Of a stretch of DNA of 64,000 nucleotides, positions 27,892 through 35,880 are shown one piece after another. A program made the translations under genes and the position numbers. Position 1 is the stretch's first letter; each line of letters starts with the position of its first letter. This DNA comes from a bacterium. GTDB lineage: Bacteria > 4484-113 > JAFGCY01. The stretch covers positions 52,015 to 116,014 of the forward strand of contig JADZFO010000056.1 of NCBI GenBank assembly GCA_020849855.1, read 5' to 3'. The notes under the pieces are model-generated. The model saw only the letters and a list, made by a program, of their open reading frames with translations, had not been told where the DNA came from and ran no database searches.

Positions 27892-30741
27892 TCAGGAGCT
27901 GCTGTCTTCAGCGAACTCGGCCAGCAGGGCGATCGGGCTGCGTTCAGCGCTGATGCTGTCGGCCGGCGCGCTGCCCTCAAGCAGCAGTGCCTGCTGGCTG
28001 TTTGTTGTGCTGAGCAGGTCGCCAAGCACCTCATGCAGGTGCCCCTCAACCAGCAGCAGATTGCCCTCACTGTCCCGCGGCGCGTGCTCCGTGCGGTAGA
28101 TCGAAAGCCGTTTGATCGGCTTCTTGATGCTCACCCCGGCCTCGCTCTTGAGCTTGCGCGTCAGGCCCAGCGTTGTCAGCAGCAGCTCGGCGGGGAGCTG
28201 GCTCAGCGGGGTAAGCAGGCTGCTGTCCTCAGCCCCCATCTCCGGCAGGCCCAGCTGCGGCAGAGGCAGAGGCTCTGGCCAGGGCTGCAGGTGGATGGAC
28301 CACTGCTCGCCGAACTGGCCGAAGTACCAGCTCCAGCATTCCTCCGTGATATGCGGCAGGGCCGGCGCGAAGAGGCGCAGCACGGAAGACAGGGCGATGA
28401 ACAGCGTGGCCTGGGCGCTCAGCCGCAGGTCCACCGGGCTATACCAGGAATCCTTGTTCCACTCGCCGTGGGCATCCACGGCCAGGGCCTCGCCATAAAG
28501 CCGGCCCTTGGACAGCTCAAGGTAGTTATCGCAGAAGTCAGCCCAGAAGAAGTCCTCGGCCGCCTGCTTGGCATCGGCGAACTCGTACTCATTGTTGGCC
28601 CGCGTGGCTTTCTCGATAGTCGCGTTCAGCCGGCCGATGAGCCAGATGTCTGTAGGGTAGGTGATCAGGCTGGCCAGATGCTCATAGGTATTGGCGGTTG
28701 CGGTCCCGCCTGCTCCAGCCAGGCTGGACTGGTCAAGACCTGCGTCTATTGACCGCGGGTCGAAGTCAATCAGGTGCCGCAGGGCAAACTTCGTGGCGTT
28801 GAACAGCTTGTTGATCAGCTTGCGGCCTTCGCCAAGCTTCGTCTCGTCATAGAGCGTGTCGGTGCCCAGCTTGCAGCCGGAGGACCAGTAGCGCAGGCCG
28901 TCGGCGGTGTACTTGTCCACCATCTCGGCCGGCGTCACCACATGGCCCTTGCTCTTGCTGATCTTCTTTCCGCCGGCATCCTGGGCGTGACCGCTGATTG
29001 CGATATCGCGCCAGGGGATCTGCTCAAAGTGGAACCAGGCCTTGGCGATCGTATAGAAGGCCCAGGTACGGATGATGTCGTGGGCCTGGGGCCGCAAGTC
29101 GAAGGGGAAGAGGCGGCTGTGACGGTCCTTCGCCTCCGGAGTTTCCGCGCCGAGGCGCAGCAGTGTGTTCAGCAACGGCGTCACGGAACTGGTCGCCCAG
29201 GTGTCCATCACGTCGGGGTCAGGCGTGGCGATCTCGTTGCCATCCAGGCCGGCAGCGATCAACTCCTCGCGGGTCGGCACGTCAGTAAGCGGGTTGACCG
29301 GCAGGCGGGCGACTTCGGGCAGGATCACCGTGCCCTTGTGGTACCAGACCGGGAAGGGCACGCCGTTATAGCGCTGACGGCTGATGCACCAGTCGCCGTT
29401 GAGGCCCTCCACCCACTGCTCATAGCGCTTGCGCATGTATTCGGGGTGCCAGTTGATCCTGCGGCCCTGCTCCAGCAGCGCTTCCTTGTGGCCAAGGATG
29501 TTCACATACCACTGCGGGGTGACGAGGATCTCGATAGGCACGCCGCCGCGCTCGCTGTGGCGCACGGTGTGCATGATGTCCTTCTGCGCCAGCAGCAGCC
29601 CGGCTTCCTTCAGCTTGCCGCGCATCCACTCCTGCGCCGCCTTGACCTTCAGGCCCTGCATCTCGTTGCCCAGGGCGCGGGCCGCCTCGGGATTGCGCGC
29701 CGGCCAGTCTGATGAGCCCATGTCCTGCAGGCGCTCGCTGATCTTGCCGTCCTTGCCAATGATCACGCGGGTCGGCAGCTTGAACTTTTCCCAGTGCTCC
29801 ACATCGTCCATGTCGCCGAAGGTGCAGCACATCAGGATGCCGGTGCCCTTCTCGGGGTCGGCCTTCTCGGAAGGCAGGATCGGCACCTCCACCTCGAACA
29901 GCGGCGTCACCGCCACCTTGCCAAACAGGTGCTTGTAGCGTTCGTCTTCCGGGTGCGCCAGCACCGCCACGCAGGCCGGGATCAGCTCGGGGCGGGTGGT
30001 GGCGATGGTCAGCGTCCCGCCTACCGGCTGGCCCGGGCCATCGGCCCAGCCAAACTGGATGTCGTGGAAGAAACCGGCGACCTCGCGGTCCTCGATCTCA
30101 GCCTGGGCGATGGCAGTCTGGTCGGCCCAGCACCACTGCGTCGGCGCATCCTTGCGGTAGGCGATGCCCTTGCGGAAGAGGTCCACGAAACTGGCCTGGC
30201 TGATCGCCCGGCTGCGCTCATCGATGGTGGTGTAGAACTCCTTCCAGTCGCAGGACAGGGCCAGGCTCTGCCACAGCGCGATGAACTCCTGCTCGGCTGG
30301 AACGACGACCTTCTGGCACAGCTCGATGAAGGCCTCGCGGCCGCGGGGGGCGTGCGCAGCGATGAACTCGTGGGCCTTGATGCCCTCGATGCGTTCAACC
30401 AGGCGCTCGGTGGGCAGGCCGTTGTCGTCGAAGCCGAAGGGGTAATAAACGTGCTTGCCGCGCATGCGCTGGTAGCGCGCGCTCATATCTGTCTGGGTGT
30501 AGCTGTAGACGTGGCCGATGTGCAGGGCGCCGGATACGGTCGGCGGCGGGGTGTCGATGCTGTAGATCTCATCGCGCTCGCGCGGGCGAAGGCTGCCATC
30601 GGGCATGCTCTCATTGAGACTGAATTCATAGGTCCTGGCTTCGCGCCAGTACTGCTGCCAGAAGCGCTCGCGGGCCAGACCCTCATAGCTCTTGGGCAGG
30701 TCTTCCGCGCTGGCCACTGGTTTGGGGTATTCGTAGCTCAC
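27892..30741 (-). CDS. valS: Valyl-tRNA synthetase, archaeal/Rickettsia type
   Basis: The 949-aa class I synthetase attaches valine to tRNA-Val. HIGH is read as HIGH in GALHIGHVYSYTQ (about 75), and KMSKS as KISKS in GGKKISKSKGHVVTP. The segment YYPFGFDDNGLPTERLVE marks the archaeal-type clade found also in Rickettsia and some other bacteria; the common bacterial form has PGTDHAGIATQ. The editing domain (TTRPELIPACVAVLAHPED) is present. The long C-terminal coiled coil of common bacterial ValRS is absent. The start is GTG 30741 with TAAAAT six bases upstream. Confidence 0.95.
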   Translation of the reverse strand: MSYEYPKPVASAEDLPKSYEGLARERFWQQYWREARTYEFSLNESMPDGSLRPRERDEIYSIDTPPPTVSGALHIGHVYSYTQTDMSARYQRMRGKHVYYPFGFDDNGLPTERLVERIEGIKAHEFIAAHAPRGREAFIELCQKVVVPAEQEFIALWQSLALSCDWKEFYTTIDERSRAISQASFVDLFRKGIAYRKDAPTQWCWADQTAIAQAEIEDREVAGFFHDIQFGWADGPGQPVGGTLTIATTRPELIPACVAVLAHPEDERYKHLFGKVAVTPLFEVEVPILPSEKADPEKGTGILMCCTFGDMDDVEHWEKFKLPTRVIIGKDGKISERLQDMGSSDWPARNPEAARALGNEMQGLKVKAAQEWMRGKLKEAGLLLAQKDIMHTVRHSERGGVPIEILVTPQWYVNILGHKEALLEQGRRINWHPEYMRKRYEQWVEGLNGDWCISRQRYNGVPFPVWYHKGTVILPEVARLPVNPLTDVPTREELIAAGLDGNEIATPDPDVMDTWATSSVTPLLNTLLRLGAETPEAKDRHSRLFPFDLRPQAHDIIRTWAFYTIAKAWFHFEQIPWRDIAISGHAQDAGGKKISKSKGHVVTPAEMVDKYTADGLRYWSSGCKLGTDTLYDETKLGEGRKLINKLFNATKFALRHLIDFDPRSIDAGLDQSSLAGAGGTATANTYEHLASLITYPTDIWLIGRLNATIEKATRANNEYEFADAKQAAEDFFWADFCDNYLELSKGRLYGEALAVDAHGEWNKDSWYSPVDLRLSAQATLFIALSSVLRLFAPALPHITEECWSWYFGQFGEQWSIHLQPWPEPLPLPQLGLPEMGAEDSSLLTPLSQLPAELLLTTLGLTRKLKSEAGVSIKKPIKRLSIYRTEHAPRDSEGNLLLVEGHLHEVLGDLLSTTNSQQALLLEGSAPADSISAERSPIALLAEFAEDSSS

Positions 30742-30747
30742 AGGGGT

Positions 30748-30753
30748 ATTTTA
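30748..30753 (-). promoter_or_regulatory. -10 element for leaderless valS mRNA
   Basis: TAAAAT six bases before GTG 30741, no Shine-Dalgarno. Confidence 0.5.
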
Positions 30754-30841
30754 GTCGGGGACAAGTTGTTTCTTTCGTCATCTCGGGCCGCTGCGAAAGA
30801 AGTATGCCTGCGAACAGTGGATCTGTGTGGCGAAGATGGGC

Positions 30842-30847
30842 TAAGAT
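30842..30847 (+). promoter_or_regulatory. -10 element for leaderless lipoprotein mRNA
   Basis: TAAGAT six bases before ATG 30854. Confidence 0.45.
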
Positions 30848-30853
30848 TCGATA

Positions 30854-31500
30854 ATGCGAAACAAGCTACTTGCTGCGATCGTGTCCTTTGTCTGCCTCCC
30901 GGCGCTGGCTGCCTGCGATAACGATGGCATAGCGGGGTCCTTTGGGGGCCCGCTGAAGACTATTACCTTGTGGCCGCATCGGCGGCTGCTGGATTTGCAG
31001 CCGGGGGCACAGCGGCTCAGGCTCTCGAGCTGTTCTCTATCGACAATATGGCCGGTGTGCGTTTCAGTACCGGGCTTGGGCGCTACAGCTATGAAGGTGG
31101 CGGAGGATTCGATCACATGGAACTGCATAATGGTCTGAGCTTCATCTATCACACGCTTGAGGGCGATCTTGCCGGGGTGGACATTTCGCGCGAGGATCAG
31201 CGCTACCTGGGTATCGACATGGACAGCGGGGTCGCGCACTATGACATGGATCTGGAAAGCAATGATGAGCAGTGGGACCAGTTGCATTTGAAGGGCGAGT
31301 TTCTGGTGGCTGATGCCCAAACGGTTCTGGACCAGATCGGCAGCCTGGAAGTTATCGATGGTGTCTTTAACGAAGTCCGTTTGTCTGAACGCAGCTTTGA
31401 CGTGCGGTGGACGCTCAGCGGCTTTCACAACGGTAAGTACTTTACGGAGACTTTCAGCCAGCCCTTCCGCTTTGAGCGCCATGACGTGCTGGTCAGCTGA
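30854..31500 (+). pseudogene. Lipoprotein gene split by a frameshift at a G5 run
   Basis: The frame from ATG 30854 gives a signal peptide and lipobox (LPALAAC, Cys21), then loses sense after GSFGGP. The frame one base over, from about 30950 to 31500, gives a coherent protein (EDYYLVAASAAAGF, then FSIDNMAGVRFSTGLGRYSYEGG to RFERHDVLVS). Adding one G in the run at 30944-30948 joins them into a single protein of about 215 aa. So this is a one-base deletion, a sequencing error or a slippery site. No family recognised. The mature part is hydrophilic and beta-rich. Confidence 0.65.
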
Positions 31501-31523
31501 GTTCATCTGGCTCTGCTCTGTGA

Positions 31524-31556
31524 AACTCGGTTGACTCTGTTAACTCCGTTTGGATC
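31524..31556 (+). repeat. Dispersed AACTCGGTT/TTTGGATC repeat, copy 1
   Basis: A run built on ACTCGGTTGACT/GTTAACTCC units and ending TTTGGATC, just after a gene. Related copies occur at 34149-34178 (inverted) and 34268-34293. Confidence 0.55.
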
Positions 31557-31562
31557 TCGGCC

Positions 31563-32942
31563 CTACAGCATACCCAGTACATCCTCAATACGGCGGCTGA
31601 CCGGCAGCTCCTGGCCGGCGACACTGTCCTCCATCAGCGGGTCATAGCTCAGCGCGGCCTCGGCTTCGCGCAGCAGGCACAGGTCCCTTGATGGCGCGCC
31701 TACAACCAGGATCTGCTCCGGCTCCACATCCAGCGCGGCGCTAAGCTTCCAGATCACGTTGGAGGGGCAGATCTTGTGCAGTGCGCAGCCCCGGCGGTTC
31801 TTGAATGCTGAAGGAAAGCGCACTCTGCCGCTGTTGCGCACGTCTTCGAAGTGCAGCGAAGGCGCGATGGCAAAGTCGGCGAAAATTCGCCGGCGGACTA
31901 TCTCCGCGCCGATGTAGAAGGCATCGGTGACCACGCCGACTTTGCGGCCGGCCTTGCGCAGTGCCCGCACAGTTTCAAGTACCCCCGGGTTGATCTCCGC
32001 CTCGCGCGCCGCTTCCTCAAACTGCCTGCGCTCCAGGCCGGCCAGCGCTTCGGCCAGGCGGCTGATCCGCTCCTCCGGGTCCAGGCCGCGCTGGGACAGC
32101 AGGCTGGCCACCTCCCTCCCGCGCTGATGACGGCGCGCCACCTCAAAGGCGAAGGTGCCGCGCAGCACGACGCGGTCCAGCCCCAGCAGCACAATCGGGT
32201 CGTGGCCGTGCATACCGTGCAGGCTGCTGCTCAGCTCGGACTCCGTGTGACGCTCAATCTCCCAGACTTCATCCAGCAGCTTCTCGTCCAGGCGTCCATG
32301 CCTGCGCGCGCGCTGCAGGATGGTGCGCGTCACCTGCCGCGCCATGCGGCCCAGGCGCTCCAGGCTCTGGCTGTCATGCGTGATGTGCCCGACATCAACC
32401 TGTGCGATGCGCAGGCCGCCCATTGCGGCGTCGATCAGCAGGCCGACATCCACGCCATAGTCGTTCTCGAAGCTCATCCCGGCAAGCGCGGTTTTGCGCG
32501 CGGCGATCAGCCCGCCCAGGGGCTGGACGATCCAGCTCACCTCCGGGAAAAAGACCTCCAGCAGCGGCCGCGCGGTGAGCATCGTCACCCGGCCCGCCTC
32601 GCGGCTGAACTGGCCCTTGACCAGGTCCACGCGGCTGCTGAGCAGCGGCTCGGCCAGCGTGCTGATCAGGTTCTGGCTGAAATCTGTCAGGTCCCCGTCC
32701 ATGAAGACCAGAAGTTCGTTACGGGCCAGCAGCAGCCCGTCATGCATCGAAGCGCCCTTGCCCAGCATGCTGCTGGTCTGGACCTTCGCCCCGGCCGCCG
32801 CGGCTGTCTCCGGCGTACCATCAGTGGAGCCATCGTCGATCACAATGACTTCGTCAACATTTGGATCGGCGAGCGCGAACTGCACTATTCTGCCAATCGT
32901 CGGCGCTTCGTTAAGCACCGGGATAATGACGCTGAGCATCAT
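31563..32942 (-). CDS. Family 2 glycosyltransferase fused to a HAD-like domain, 459 aa
   Basis: Residues 1-215 are a GT-A glycosyltransferase: SVIIPVLNEAPTIGRIV, IVIDDGSTDGT, and the metal-binding MDGDLTDF, closest in feel to glucosyl-3-phosphoglycerate synthases. Residues 245-459 look like a HAD phosphatase of the phosphoserine-phosphatase kind (GVLETVRALRKAGRKVGVVTDAF, then VVGAPSRDLCLL). The HAD nucleophile is missing: motif I reads LLGLDRVVL where DxD is expected, and the last motif lacks GDGxND. The second domain is probably regulatory or structural. AGGGAGG lies before the ATG. It is divergent from the acetyltransferase. Confidence 0.85.
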   Translation of the reverse strand: MMLSVIIPVLNEAPTIGRIVQFALADPNVDEVIVIDDGSTDGTPETAAAAGAKVQTSSMLGKGASMHDGLLLARNELLVFMDGDLTDFSQNLISTLAEPLLSSRVDLVKGQFSREAGRVTMLTARPLLEVFFPEVSWIVQPLGGLIAARKTALAGMSFENDYGVDVGLLIDAAMGGLRIAQVDVGHITHDSQSLERLGRMARQVTRTILQRARRHGRLDEKLLDEVWEIERHTESELSSSLHGMHGHDPIVLLGLDRVVLRGTFAFEVARRHQRGREVASLLSQRGLDPEERISRLAEALAGLERRQFEEAAREAEINPGVLETVRALRKAGRKVGVVTDAFYIGAEIVRRRIFADFAIAPSLHFEDVRNSGRVRFPSAFKNRRGCALHKICPSNVIWKLSAALDVEPEQILVVGAPSRDLCLLREAEAALSYDPLMEDSVAGQELPVSRRIEDVLGML

Positions 32943-33040
32943 TGTCCCTCCCTGCGTCGAGATTGTGGGGGCTTTGTTTCTGGACGTATTTTAGGAGCAT
33001 TGTGTTCGGCTGAGGCTGTTCTGTGCGAATCACGCGGCGC

Positions 33041-33046
33041 TAGAAT
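33041..33046 (+). promoter_or_regulatory. -10 element for leaderless GNAT mRNA
   Basis: TAGAAT seven bases before ATG 33054. Confidence 0.45.
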
Positions 33047-33053
33047 CAGGGCT

Positions 33054-33545
33054 ATGAGCTATGCGGAGCGCTTCAGCACGGCCGACGGCGATTTCCTGAT
33101 CAGCGATGAGCGGGAGCTGCTGGACTTCGAGATCCTGCAGGTCCTGCTGGGTCAGACTTACTGGACCCCCGGCATCAGCATGGAGCAGCTGAGGCGTCAG
33201 GTGGACAACTCCAGCCTGGCCTTCGGGCTGTATGAGATCGACCCCGAGGAAGGGCCGGCACCGCTCTTCATCCGCGGCCAGGTGGGCTTCGCCCGGGTGA
33301 TCAGCGACCTGACCCGCTTTGCCTATCTCAGCGATGTGATCATCAAGCCTGAACTGCAGCGCCGCGGCCTGGGCCAGCGCCTGGTGGAGGCCGCGCTGGC
33401 GCACCCGGAACTGAAGGACGTTAAGCGCTGGACCCTGATGACGGACGACGCGCACGGCGTGTACGAGAAACTGGGCTTCAGCCCGCTGGGCAAGCCCGAG
33501 CGCTGGATGGAGAAGAAACACCCCGGCGGTGGGCAGTGGCTTTGA
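33054..33545 (+). CDS. GNAT-family N-acetyltransferase, 163 aa
   Basis: The acetyl-CoA binding motif is clear: LSDVIIKPELQRRGLGQRLVEAAL (R/QxxGxG/A type), followed by RWTLMTDDAHGVYEKLGFSPL near the C-terminus. The start at 33054 gives a normal GNAT length; the frame remains open for 1.2 kb upstream, but that part is antisense to the glycosyltransferase gene. The substrate is unknown. Confidence 0.88.
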   Translation: MSYAERFSTADGDFLISDERELLDFEILQVLLGQTYWTPGISMEQLRRQVDNSSLAFGLYEIDPEEGPAPLFIRGQVGFARVISDLTRFAYLSDVIIKPELQRRGLGQRLVEAALAHPELKDVKRWTLMTDDAHGVYEKLGFSPLGKPERWMEKKHPGGGQWL

Positions 33546-33639
33546 AAGCTTCAGCATGGCTGGCTGCGGCCCGGTTATAATCCGCCGGTGAGGGTCTGGC
33601 CCTGCCGGGCCGCGCGAGGGTTCGCGCCAGGAACAACTG

Positions 33640-34140
33640 ATGAGTGAAGATGTCGTTGCTGTCTGGCTGATTTTCGGCCTGATGCCGATCGTCGGCCTGA
33701 TCGCCATGTTTGTGCGGCGCATGCGCCGGGAGGATATGGACCGCTTCGCCAGCCGCCTGCGCGGCGGGGTGCAGGTCCCGGGCGGCGAGCCCCTGCCCGA
33801 CGGCAAGACCATGATCGAGCTGGAAAAGCTGCGCCTGGCCGACCGCGACAAGGCCCGCCAGCTCTTCGAGCGCCTGACGATGGAGAAGCTCGACGTGGTG
33901 AAGACCTCGATCCAGAGCGGTTATAAGGAAGAGGAGCTGACCCGCCTGGATGAGCGCCTGGAGCGCATCATCGGCTCGGAGCGCCTGCAAAGGCTGCTGG
34001 ATGAGAGCACTACTCCGGCGCAGCCCGGTCCCGCTCCGCAAAGCCGCGTACCAGGCCCGGCAAGCGCTGAGCTGTCCAGCGCGGATCTTGGCTCGTCAAG
34101 CGGCGAGGCTGCCGCAGCACGCCAGAGCACGTCCGGCTAG
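33640..34140 (+). CDS. Membrane-anchored hypothetical protein, 166 aa
   Basis: One N-terminal membrane helix (VWLIFGLMPIVGLIAMFV), a basic stop-transfer stretch (RRMRRED), a charged helical middle that may form a coiled coil (EKLRLADRDKARQLFERLTMEKLD, EEELTRLDERLERII) and a Ser/Ala/Pro-rich tail. No family recognised. AGGAA precedes the ATG; a TATAAT at about 33574 may serve as the -10. Confidence 0.65.
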   Translation: MSEDVVAVWLIFGLMPIVGLIAMFVRRMRREDMDRFASRLRGGVQVPGGEPLPDGKTMIELEKLRLADRDKARQLFERLTMEKLDVVKTSIQSGYKEEELTRLDERLERIIGSERLQRLLDESTTPAQPGPAPQSRVPGPASAELSSADLGSSSGEAAAARQSTSG

Positions 34141-34148
34141 GATTATTC

Positions 34149-34293
34149 GATCCAAATGAGTTAACCGAGTTAACCGGGCTAAGCCGAGTGCAAGGCATCT
34201 GTTTCGAAAAGTGATGCTTGGTCTTAGACACCCTTGGAATGGCTTCTGGGTTTCTCTGTTGAACTTCGTTTACTCGGTTTACTCCTTTGGATC
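34149..34293. repeat. Dispersed AACTCGGTT/TTTGGATC repeat, inverted pair
   Basis: 34149-34178 (minus sense) and 34268-34293 (plus sense) are related to the copy at 31524 and face outward as an inverted pair between two convergent genes. Nothing else is seen in the gap 34141-34303. Confidence 0.5.
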
Positions 34294-34303
34294 GCATTAC
34301 TCT

Positions 34304-35140
34304 TCAATCGAAGCGGAAGCCCGGGGCGATCTCTTCCTCGAAGATCATCAGCATCGCGGCGAAAGCGCGTTTGGCTGCCTTTTCGTCATAGGCCGCGCCC
34401 TTGCTGGGGTCATTGCCCGCGCCTTCCTCGGTGAAGGCGTGCACCGCGCCGCCGTACTTGTAGAGCTGCCAGTCCACCTTGTGCTCGCGCATCTGCTGCT
34501 CAAAGGCTGCCAGATCCTCGGCTGCGACGAAGGGGTCATCCGCGCCATGCAGCACCAGCACCTTGCACTTGACGTCCACCGGCAGGGCCGGGTCTGAGGC
34601 GTCAAGGCCGCCGTGGAAGGAAACAACGCAGTTGATCTCCGCGCCGGAGCGCGCCAGTTCCAGTACGCCGGTGCCGCCAAAGCAGAAGCCGATGGCGGCG
34701 CAGCGCGCCGGGTCCACATTCGGCTGGCCCTTCAGGATGTCCAGCGCGGCGTTCATCCGCCGGCGGAAAAGCGTACGGTTGCCGCGCACCGGCCCAGTGG
34801 CGGCGCGTGCTTCTTCGGGATTTTTCGGACGCACGTCCACGCCGTACATGTCGCCGCAGAAGACCACATAACCCATCTGGCTCAGCGCGCGGGCGTACTG
34901 CTTCTCGTTCTCGCCGATGCCCATCCAGGCATGGCAGATCAGTACGGCCGGCCGCGGCCCTGAATCGGTAGTCAGGAAGAGCAGGCCTTCCATCGCTGTG
35001 CCGTCGACGCTGTAGGCCACAGCTTCGCCGTTCATAGCGTTGTTGAATGTGTCGTCGGCCATCTCCGGTTCGGCGAGGGCAGCCGTGGCCAGCAGCGCCG
35101 TGAAGAGCAGGGTCGCGAGGATGCAGTGGATTGTACGCAT
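34304..35140 (-). CDS. Secreted dienelactone hydrolase-family protein, 278 aa
   Basis: An alpha/beta hydrolase with the DLH triad: nucleophile Cys in GFCFGGTG (about 153), Asp in HGADDPFVAAED, His in GGAVHAFTEEGA. DLH proper opens dienelactone in chlorocatechol breakdown; most homologues have unknown esterase or lactonase substrates. A cleavable signal peptide (MRTIHCILATLLFTALLATAALA) makes this one extracytoplasmic, unlike classical DLH. The start at 35140 is set by the signal peptide and by TATCAT six bases upstream; a longer frame runs into the REP hairpin. Confidence 0.88.
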   Translation of the reverse strand: MRTIHCILATLLFTALLATAALAEPEMADDTFNNAMNGEAVAYSVDGTAMEGLLFLTTDSGPRPAVLICHAWMGIGENEKQYARALSQMGYVVFCGDMYGVDVRPKNPEEARAATGPVRGNRTLFRRRMNAALDILKGQPNVDPARCAAIGFCFGGTGVLELARSGAEINCVVSFHGGLDASDPALPVDVKCKVLVLHGADDPFVAAEDLAAFEQQMREHKVDWQLYKYGGAVHAFTEEGAGNDPSKGAAYDEKAAKRAFAAMLMIFEEEIAPGFRFD

Positions 35141-35146
35141 GCCGGG

Positions 35147-35152
35147 ATGATA
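35147..35152 (-). promoter_or_regulatory. -10 element for leaderless hydrolase mRNA
   Basis: TATCAT six bases before ATG 35140. Confidence 0.5.
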
Positions 35153-35190
35153 ACCCAGGGATGTAGGGTGCACGCGTGCGTGCACCTTCT

Positions 35191-35787
35191 TCATAGCGAC
35201 TTGAGGTATCGATCATAACTATCCAGCCATTTGTAGAAACCGGCTTCACCACTTCTTCGCGGGTTCTCGCGGTCCAGTTCCCACTGGCGTGGGTTATTGC
35301 GAATGTACTCACGAATTCGTTCCAATGCCCTTTCGTGGCGAACCACATGTTCGTGAAAGCCGCTCTGCCAAATTTGATCCGCAGTACCAGTCATCCGGCG
35401 CCACTCTCGTGTAACCGCAGCCTTAAAGGAGCCTATGATCGCGCCCAGCGACCCTGCCAGCACTCCGCCTTCGCCGGGTTGAACTTCATTGCGTGCTCCG
35501 TCCTTCAAGACCTGCTGAAAGGTGACGGGATCAGCATGCAGAAACAGGATCAGGTGTAGGTGGTTGGGCATGATCACGAAGCTGTCTACGCGGACATGTG
35601 TGCCGTGATGGTCTGCAATAGTCCCCAGCATATGCAGCACCAACTTGCCGAGTGCGCTGAGCATCACTTCCGAGCTGAGCAATTCTCCAAACAGCATGCG
35701 TCGGCCCTGGGTGCAGATGGTGACAAAGTAAGCTCCGGGGCTGCGGTAATCGTAGTGCTTTAGTCGGGTGTACTTACGATCAGGCAT
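35191..35787 (-). CDS. REP-associated tyrosine transposase (RAYT, Y1_Tnp family), 198 aa
   Basis: The family signature is complete: YRSPGAYFVTICTQGR near residue 15, the metal-binding HxH in MPNHLHLILF (about 77), and the nucleophilic Tyr region HERALERIREYIRNNPRQW. RAYTs cut and join single-stranded REP hairpins next to GTAG. It is full length, so probably active. The start is ATG 35787; TAAAAT lies six bases upstream, the same leaderless layout as host genes. Confidence 0.92.
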   Translation of the reverse strand: MPDRKYTRLKHYDYRSPGAYFVTICTQGRRMLFGELLSSEVMLSALGKLVLHMLGTIADHHGTHVRVDSFVIMPNHLHLILFLHADPVTFQQVLKDGARNEVQPGEGGVLAGSLGAIIGSFKAAVTREWRRMTGTADQIWQSGFHEHVVRHERALERIREYIRNNPRQWELDRENPRRSGEAGFYKWLDSYDRYLKSL

Positions 35788-35793
35788 TAAGGG

Positions 35794-35799
35794 ATTTTA
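35794..35799 (-). promoter_or_regulatory. -10 element for leaderless RAYT mRNA
   Basis: TAAAAT six bases before ATG 35787, inside the mobile unit. Confidence 0.45.
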
Positions 35800-35880
35800 G
35801 CAAGAAGAAGTGGTGCACGCACGCGTGCACCCTACAGAATCTCCCACCTGTACCTTGCTGCACCCATCACTCAGCATTCG

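Larger units (their letters stand above)
35163..35835. mobile_element. RAYT-REP unit: transposase gene framed by inverted GTAG hairpins
   Basis: Two 24-bp sequences (35163-35186 and 35812-35835) are perfect inverted copies. Each begins with GTAG on the outside, followed by an 8-bp stem (GGTGCACG/CGTGCACC) and the loop CGTG. They enclose a single REP-associated tyrosine transposase gene. This matches the known RAYT/REP arrangement (BIME-type), which spreads REPs rather than behaving as a classical IS. Confidence 0.85.

Noticed and set aside
31851..33545. A 564-aa open frame ending in the GNAT gene
   Set aside because: Its first 400 codons are antisense to the glycosyltransferase-HAD gene and look like GC-rich shadow peptide; only the part from 33054 has a family match and a promoter.
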